DNA from: Butyricicoccus_A sp963620595
Lineage (GTDB): Bacteria; Bacillota; Clostridia; Oscillospirales; Butyricicoccaceae
Direction of reading: 5' to 3'
DNA length: 64,000 nucleotides
NCBI GenBank assembly: GCA_963620595.1
Contig: CAVFAY010000006.1
Span: forward strand, 1-64,000
The notes below the pieces were generated by a model, which was not told the DNA's origin, ran no database searches, and worked only from the letters and a program-made list of their open reading frames with translations. The position numbers and the translations under genes are program-made. Below, in pieces: positions 59,619-64,000 of the stretch; position 1 is the first letter of the stretch, and each line of letters starts with the position of its first letter.

Positions 59619-60950
59619 TTATAAATAGGTATGTTTATACTGTTCTCGAATCTTTTCCGGAACCAGTCTGCCGCCGGTTGCCCACGCGATGTGAATGGCC
59701 TGTGGCATCTGCTCTACCAGGTTATGTTTCTCGAGATACTTTTTCATAGCTGGCTGTGAAAAATATCGCAACCCTGCGAACGCCGCGCACGAGCTTGGTT
59801 CGATAAAGATATTCTCTGTATCGTTTAATTCTCTCATATAGTCATACAGACGGTAATCTGCCACCGTGCAGACACCACTGAGAAGCGGTTTCATCACGCT
59901 GCCGACAAATCCCGATGGACGTCCAACAGCCAAACCATCTGCGTGTGTCAAGCCAGTCAATCCGATGTCTTTGACACAAATCTCGTTGTTTAATCCCGTT
60001 GCCATACCGAGAAGCATACACGGTGCCTGCGTCGGTTCAACAAAGAAGCAATGCACCGCATCGCCAAATACCTGTTTGAGTCCAAAGGTAATACCACCCG
60101 GCGCACCGCCGACACCACATGGCAAATACACAAACAGCGGATGCTGCTCACCCGGCACAAGTTCCATTGCTTCCAACTGCTTTTTCAATCGCTTTGCCGC
60201 AACGGCATATCCCAAAAACAGATTTTTTGAATTTTCATCATCTACAAAATAGCTATTCGGATTGGCATCAGACAATGTTCTTCCCTGCTTCACCGCATTT
60301 GAATAGTCGCTTTCATATTCTTTTACCGTGACTCCATATTGGCGCAGCAGATCTTTTTTCCATTGCCGTGCATCAGCAGACATATGTACCACCGTTTGAT
60401 AGCCGATAGCCGCACTCATGACACCTATGCTCAAGCCCAAATTTCCTGTAGAACCAACTTGTACCGTATACTGATGAAAAAATGCTTTGCAATCTGCCAA
60501 AGCCGCATAAGCCTGTGTATTGCCGTTATGCACATCCTGTTCACAAAGCAATCCATGCTGTAATGCCAGATCTTCTGTATGTTTGAGCACTTCATAGATG
60601 CCGCCGCGCGCCTTGACAGAACCTGCAATTGCCAAATCGCTGTCTTGCTTTAACAGCAGTGTTCCATCTATCTGCATCCGTTCTTTTTCTTGTAAAACAC
60701 GCTGCATGTCCGGAATGCGAACCAGCGGTGATTCAATGATTCCCTGCGCCGGAATCGTCTCTGGAAAATGCTTCATGATAAGCGGTGCAAATCGCTGCAA
60801 TCGCTGCTCTGCATCATCAATATCTGCCATCGTTAATCCTAGCTGTGCCTGTTTGAAAGGAACTTGATCTGGATTGATCCACAAGATTTCCTTTTCTTCC
60901 CGCAAGTCATAAACAACCGGATGATTCTTGAGTTTCTCCATATCCAGCAT
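59619..60950 (-). CDS. dsdA: D-serine dehydratase
   Basis: A 443-aa PLP-dependent lyase converting D-serine to pyruvate and ammonia. The PLP Lys is in IAGSVKARGGIYEVL near residue 113; QVGSTGNLGLSIG binds the cofactor phosphate, and CGVGGAPGGITFGLK and SSCAAFAGLRYF follow. Length matches E. coli DsdA. It can detoxify D-serine or use it as a carbon/nitrogen source. Its ATG directly follows the stop of the upstream phosphatase gene, so both are translated from one message. RidA (32.2 kb) would clear the aminoacrylate intermediate. Confidence 0.94.
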   Translation of the reverse strand: MLDMEKLKNHPVVYDLREEKEILWINPDQVPFKQAQLGLTMADIDDAEQRLQRFAPLIMKHFPETIPAQGIIESPLVRIPDMQRVLQEKERMQIDGTLLLKQDSDLAIAGSVKARGGIYEVLKHTEDLALQHGLLCEQDVHNGNTQAYAALADCKAFFHQYTVQVGSTGNLGLSIGVMSAAIGYQTVVHMSADARQWKKDLLRQYGVTVKEYESDYSNAVKQGRTLSDANPNSYFVDDENSKNLFLGYAVAAKRLKKQLEAMELVPGEQHPLFVYLPCGVGGAPGGITFGLKQVFGDAVHCFFVEPTQAPCMLLGMATGLNNEICVKDIGLTGLTHADGLAVGRPSGFVGSVMKPLLSGVCTVADYRLYDYMRELNDTENIFIEPSSCAAFAGLRYFSQPAMKKYLEKHNLVEQMPQAIHIAWATGGRLVPEKIREQYKHTYL

Positions 60951-61412
60951 TTATAATCCCTCCCGTTTTAACTGTTCCAGTAATCCACGGCAGCCCTCAT
61001 TGACATCGCGCCAAGTATCTTCAAAGTTGCCGGTATACCACGGGTCAGCAACCTCTCCCGGACGATTTGTATAATCCATCATCGCATGAATTTTCTCTTC
61101 TTCGTCTCCGCCGCACATCCGGCGCATGTTACGTAAGTTGGCATGATCCATACCAATCAGTAAATCGAATACTTCATAATCCTGCCGTCTTAACTGGCGC
61201 GCCGTTTTTCCCGCACAGCTGATACCGTGCTCCGCCAATTTTCTTCGTGCAGGCGGATATACCGGATTGCCAATTTCTTCTGTGCTCGTTGCCGCAGACG
61301 CAACATAAATCTTGTCTTGCAGTCCTGCCGCTTGTACCATGTCTTTCATAATAAACTCCGCCATCGGACTGCGGCAGATGTTGCCGTGGCAGATGAAAAG
61401 TATCTTAACCAT
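60951..61412 (-). CDS. Low-molecular-weight protein-tyrosine phosphatase
   Basis: A 153-aa LMW-PTP. The phosphate loop CHGNICRSPMAE (residues 8-19) carries the catalytic Cys8 and Arg14, and the general-acid loop is ADPWYTGNFEDTW near residue 125. Bacterial members act on tyrosine kinases or arginine phosphate; the substrate here is unknown. The start follows AAAGGAAAA. It is coupled to dsdA, with TAA directly followed by ATG. Confidence 0.93.
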   Translation of the reverse strand: MVKILFICHGNICRSPMAEFIMKDMVQAAGLQDKIYVASAATSTEEIGNPVYPPARRKLAEHGISCAGKTARQLRRQDYEVFDLLIGMDHANLRNMRRMCGGDEEEKIHAMMDYTNRPGEVADPWYTGNFEDTWRDVNEGCRGLLEQLKREGL

Positions 61413-61439
61413 TTAAATTTTCCTTTCTGCAATGCCCTA

Positions 61440-61828
61440 AAGTGCCGTAATTTGCGCTGTTTTGCGCCTTATGCCGCGATTTGCGAGATGCACATAATTC
61501 TGTCAAAATCCCGTTTACAGCGCAAAATGAGGCAAATCAGTGCAGGCAATCGTAGTCAAAACGTAGTCAAAATCGCAAAAACAGACTACTGCAGTTTTGA
61601 GCAGGCACTACTTCATTATATATTCCACACCTCTTCCTTTTCAACTGTTTTGGACTATATTTTTCTTTTAAACTTTTGAAAAGCTAAAAACACTGTTTGC
61701 GAGTTAAAGCATCGACCATTATTAGGTAAGTTTACGTGCGTAAACGTGCATAAATTCGGTCGTAAATTTTTACGATTGATTTCAATTCAATCGTAAAATC
61801 GACCATTTACTCCAAAACCTTAAACGAG
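61440..61828. other. Element/chromosome junction region with repeats
   Basis: No gene is supported in this 390-bp stretch. It holds an 11-bp tandem repeat CGTAGTCAAAA (61551-61561 and 61562-61572), a direct repeat ATCGACCATT (61711-61720 and 61798-61807), a palindrome GTTTACGTGCGTAAAC near 61732-61748, and further CGTAAA/TTTACG words up to 61797. Its position next to the integrase 3' end suggests an attachment site and integrase-binding repeats. The att core was not identified. Confidence 0.5.
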
Positions 61829-61865
61829 CGCCCTGCTGACCATCATGATCAGCAGGGTGCTCGTT
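61829..61865 (-). terminator. Hairpin after integrase
   Basis: GAGCACCCTGCTGATCA/TGGTCAGCAGGGCGCTC on the minus strand is a strong stem with a weak T-tract. Confidence 0.6.
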
Positions 61866-61880
61866 CTATTCTCTTCCGTA

Positions 61881-63156
61881 TTAAACTGCTCTGAAGCTTC
61901 TCTGCGTCACCGGCTTCTTCTCGCCAGCGGCCTTTGCTACTTCTTCCTTCGCTCGATTCAGTTCCTCCAATCGAATCATCTCATTCTGCGCATCCTCCAA
62001 TCCCAGATGTGTATATGTGTTCATGGTAACGCCGATGTCCGAATGGCCCATCAGATATTGCAGTGTTTTCGGGTTCATACCAGCCCGGGCCATATTGCTG
62101 CAGTAGGTATGGCGGCAAACATGGGGCGTGATATTCGGGATTTGAACCCGATAGATTTCATTGTAGCGGCCAACCATATGGTTGAAGCGGTGCTCCCAGT
62201 GCATGGCAACCTCAGGCAATCCGTCTTTATCCAGGAACAAGAAGCCGCTGTAGCCGTCAATGCTTTTCTCCACTTTTGGTGTTTCTCGGTCTTCCAGAAT
62301 TCCCCGGAAGCATCGGTATACATCCTCTGTCATTGGAATCTTCCTCGTACCGGCATTGGTCTTGGTGCTCTCGATGTGAATCGTCATGCCGATGCGCTGC
62401 AGCTGATGGTCGATGTTAATAATCCGGTTCTCCATATCCAAATCGCGGATGGTCAAACCGCAGAACTCGGAAATTCGCATTCCGGTGTGGAACAGGATGA
62501 AAACCACCTCATAGTATTTGCAGTAGACATTATCATCGTGCACAAACTTCAGGAATTTTCTCATCTCATCCGGCTTAATCGCTTCACGGGTAACACTGTC
62601 GTTTACCACTACGCCGGCAAGCTGAAAGCCGAAGGGGGTTCTTGATAATCAAATCATCATCCATCGCCATCTGGAAGGCCGGCCGCAGAACACCCCGAAC
62701 CGTTTTCACTGTGCTGTAGCCCTTGCCATCCTGTTGCAGCTTAATGAGAAAGAGCTTTGCATCAGAAACCTTAACCTCGCTGATTTTCTTCCTGCTGAAC
62801 GGCTCGTTTTTCATCAGATTCCTTACGAAATTGTAGTTCATCTGTGTATTGGGCTTGATACCAGTCTTGGTTGCAAGGTAGCGGTTGATAAGCTCCTCAA
62901 CCGTGATATTCCTTCCCAGCGGGTCCAGCTTGGAATCCAGATGATAACCAATCTGCTTTTCGAGCTCTCTAAGAGAAAGACAAGGCTTCTTTCCAACTGG
63001 CTGTGGGTCAGTTGGCTCCAGACGCCAGCTGTAAACAAAATGCGGCTTACCATCTACCTGGTACTTAAACTGATATTTTCCGTTGTCTCTAATGGATTCA
63101 CCTCTGCGCAGCACTCTGTGCTTTGCGTCTCTTCTTTGCTTGATTCGACTCGCCAT
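61881..63156 (-). pseudogene. int: Tn916-type tyrosine integrase, frameshifted
   Basis: A tyrosine recombinase in two frames. The N-terminal part (from ATG at 63156 behind AAAGGAGG) has the Tn916-like arm-binding domain (ESIRDNGKYQFKYQVDGKPH), then the core-binding domain. The catalytic part has TGMRISEFCGL, the conserved Lys in ESTKTNAGTRKI, HVCRHTYCSN and GHSDIGVTMNTYTH. The break is at a C5 run (G5 on the plus strand, 62634-62638). Four C would join NP to FGFQLAGVVVNDSV and restore about 424 residues. It is probably inactive unless the run slips or the base call is wrong. Confidence 0.88.
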
Positions 63157-63370
63157 TTGCAAGCTCCTCCTTTACTTTGGGGTTCTTTTTCAGATACTTG
63201 TCAAATTCTGTTCTGATAATCAGCTTTCTTGTTCCATAAAAGGCAATAAAGTCATACTGGCCTTTCTTCAGAAACGCATAAAACTTTCGATTGCTCAAAT
63301 TCCAATATTGAATCGCCTCAGTTGGACTAAGGTAATCTTTCTCATCCAGAGAAATATTCTGTGCCTTCAT
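63098..63370 (-). CDS. Excisionase-like / DNA-binding protein
   Basis: A 90-aa protein with a winged-helix excisionase-like core (LSPTEAIQYWNLSNRKFYAFLKK and FYGTRKLIIRTEFDKYLKKN) and a basic C-terminal tail. It is the second of two small DNA-binding genes before int, and its 3' end overlaps the integrase start by 59 bp. It likely directs excision or regulates int; a mere regulator is also possible. Confidence 0.82.
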   Translation of the reverse strand: MKAQNISLDEKDYLSPTEAIQYWNLSNRKFYAFLKKGQYDFIAFYGTRKLIIRTEFDKYLKKNPKVKEELANGESNQAKKRRKAQSAAQR

Positions 63371-63453
63371 GCGGTCACCTCCTACTTTTTGGTAGTTGTA
63401 TATTCGCTCTGTTGCGGCTTAATAGCAACTACGATTTGCCAGATAAAAGGGAT

Positions 63454-63648
63454 TTATATTGTAGAAGTTTCCACCAGAAATTCCTCGAATTTTGTGCGTA
63501 TTATGAGATAGCGATTGCCGCTATAAATACTGAAAGAGCTGGTATGTTCTTCTGCCAAGCGGCGCATTTTCTTTACGCCGATATTGAAATAGGCCGCGGC
63601 TTCCTTAATTGTCAAGGTGTATTTTTCGTTCAGTGGAATATTGTTCAT
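63454..63648 (-). CDS. xis: Tn916-type excisionase
   Basis: A 64-aa protein closely resembling Tn916 Xis, with the core NEKYTLTIKEAAAYFNIGVKKMRRLAEE followed by SGNRYLIIRTKFEEFL. It is a winged-helix DNA-bending protein that assists integrase in excision. The start at 63648 follows GGAGG with 9 nt spacing; an in-frame upstream extension overlaps that signal. Followed after 83 bp by the second excisionase-like gene. Confidence 0.9.
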   Translation of the reverse strand: MNNIPLNEKYTLTIKEAAAYFNIGVKKMRRLAEEHTSSFSIYSGNRYLIIRTKFEEFLVETSTI

Positions 63649-63740
63649 AGGCTTTATCCTCCATGGCATTTTCACGATTCGGGCAAATCACTGCCTCTAA
63701 TAGTCCCATGACAGAAATCCACGGTTTGAACGGAAAACGG

Positions 63741-63783
63741 CAAAAAAATAATGGGGACACTCCGAAGAGCATCCCCATAAAAA
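63741..63783 (-). terminator. Terminator after SH3-domain gene
   Basis: ATGGGGA-GCTC/GAG-TCCCCAT arms around TTCG; on the minus strand it is followed by TATTTTTTTG. Confidence 0.8.
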
Positions 63784-63800
63784 ATAGAAACGGTATTTCA

Positions 63801-64000
63801 TTAGACGCGCTTAGCGTAATCCAGCGAAATCCATCCGGCACCGGATTTCAAACGTCCCCATCCGGCAGAAGAACCCTTTCCAGCTTTGACTTCTGTGATG
63901 GTGAATACGCCCTTACCAGTGTACCTGCCGGTTGCGACATAGTTGGTGCCAGCACCTTTGCGGATATTCAGATTGGAGATGGATACACGCACAAGGAATG
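63801..64000 (-). CDS. C-terminal SH3-type domain of cell-wall hydrolase (partial)
   Basis: Only the last 66 or so codons are in the window, and the frame stays open to the right edge. The sequence NIRKGAGTNYVATGRYTGKGVF and GWGRLKSGAGWISLDYAKRV is a bacterial SH3 (SH3_3) domain of the type that ends GH25 lysozymes and amidases in phages and integrative elements. The catalytic domain lies outside the window, so the enzyme class is inferred. It stands just upstream of xis-int and probably belongs to the same element. Confidence 0.72.
   Translation of the reverse strand, partial: FLVRVSISNLNIRKGAGTNYVATGRYTGKGVFTITEVKAGKGSSAGWGRLKSGAGWISLDYAKRV

Overview
The window looks like about 64 kb of chromosome from an anaerobic, low-to-mid GC member of the Clostridia, probably an Oscillospirales or Butyricicoccaceae-type gut bacterium. 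This rests on T-box, lysine, glycine and yjdF leader RNAs, an oxygen-independent class III ribonucleotide reductase, a sodium-pumping biotin decarboxylase, a butyryl-CoA:acetate-type CoA-transferase, strong AGGAGG ribosome binding sites, and frequent TTG/GTG starts. The genus is my inference; no rRNA is present to confirm it.

Layout. 1-5.1 kb: hot-dog thioesterase, a YjdF protein with its leader RNA, the amtB-glnK ammonium module, a DUF1275 membrane protein and a LacI regulator. 5.1-11.7 kb: nitroreductase, a BCCT transporter divergent from an OmpR/histidine kinase pair, then an unknown 140-aa protein and a secreted SLH-domain nuclease. 11.7-14.1 kb: glycogen phosphorylase. 14.4-21.3 kb: a complete tryptophan operon trpEGDCFBA behind a tryptophan T-box. 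21.4-24.9 kb: a four-gene Na+-translocating decarboxylase. 25-32 kb: phosphodiesterase, CoA-transferase, an NagZ-like lipoprotein, a PNPOx-like flavoprotein, and a sigma factor/membrane protein/ABC transporter operon. 32-40 kb: ridA, typA, tRNA-Gln, two identical tRNA-Ser genes bracketing a secreted C39-like protein, a PHP phosphoesterase, aspS with a T-box, and a frameshifted IS200/IS605 element. 40-48 kb: a DUF134-NifX fusion, an iron-sulfur-type flavoprotein, nrdDG with a pair of NrdR boxes, a DMT exporter, tRNA-Arg, and a sodium:amino-acid symporter behind a glycine riboswitch next to an IS30 remnant. 48-55 kb: asd-dapA-dapB behind a lysine riboswitch, a small XRE module, and queA-tgt. 55-61.4 kb: LysR regulator, heterodimeric ABC exporter, LMW phosphatase and dsdA. 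61.4-64 kb: the end of an integrative element with a frameshifted Tn916-like integrase, two excisionase-like genes and the tail of an SH3-domain protein.

Amino-acid supply and its RNA-level control are the main theme: tryptophan and aspartyl-tRNA synthesis (T-boxes), lysine/diaminopimelate synthesis (lysine riboswitch), glycine/alanine uptake (glycine riboswitch), and ammonium uptake (promoter-proximal hairpin). I found no CRISPR array, rRNA or recognisable antiphage island. The least explained parts are the aspS T-box, whose specifier and acceptor-pairing bases do not obviously match tRNA-Asp, the SLH-nuclease pair, the sigma/ABC module and the XRE/70-aa divergent pair.
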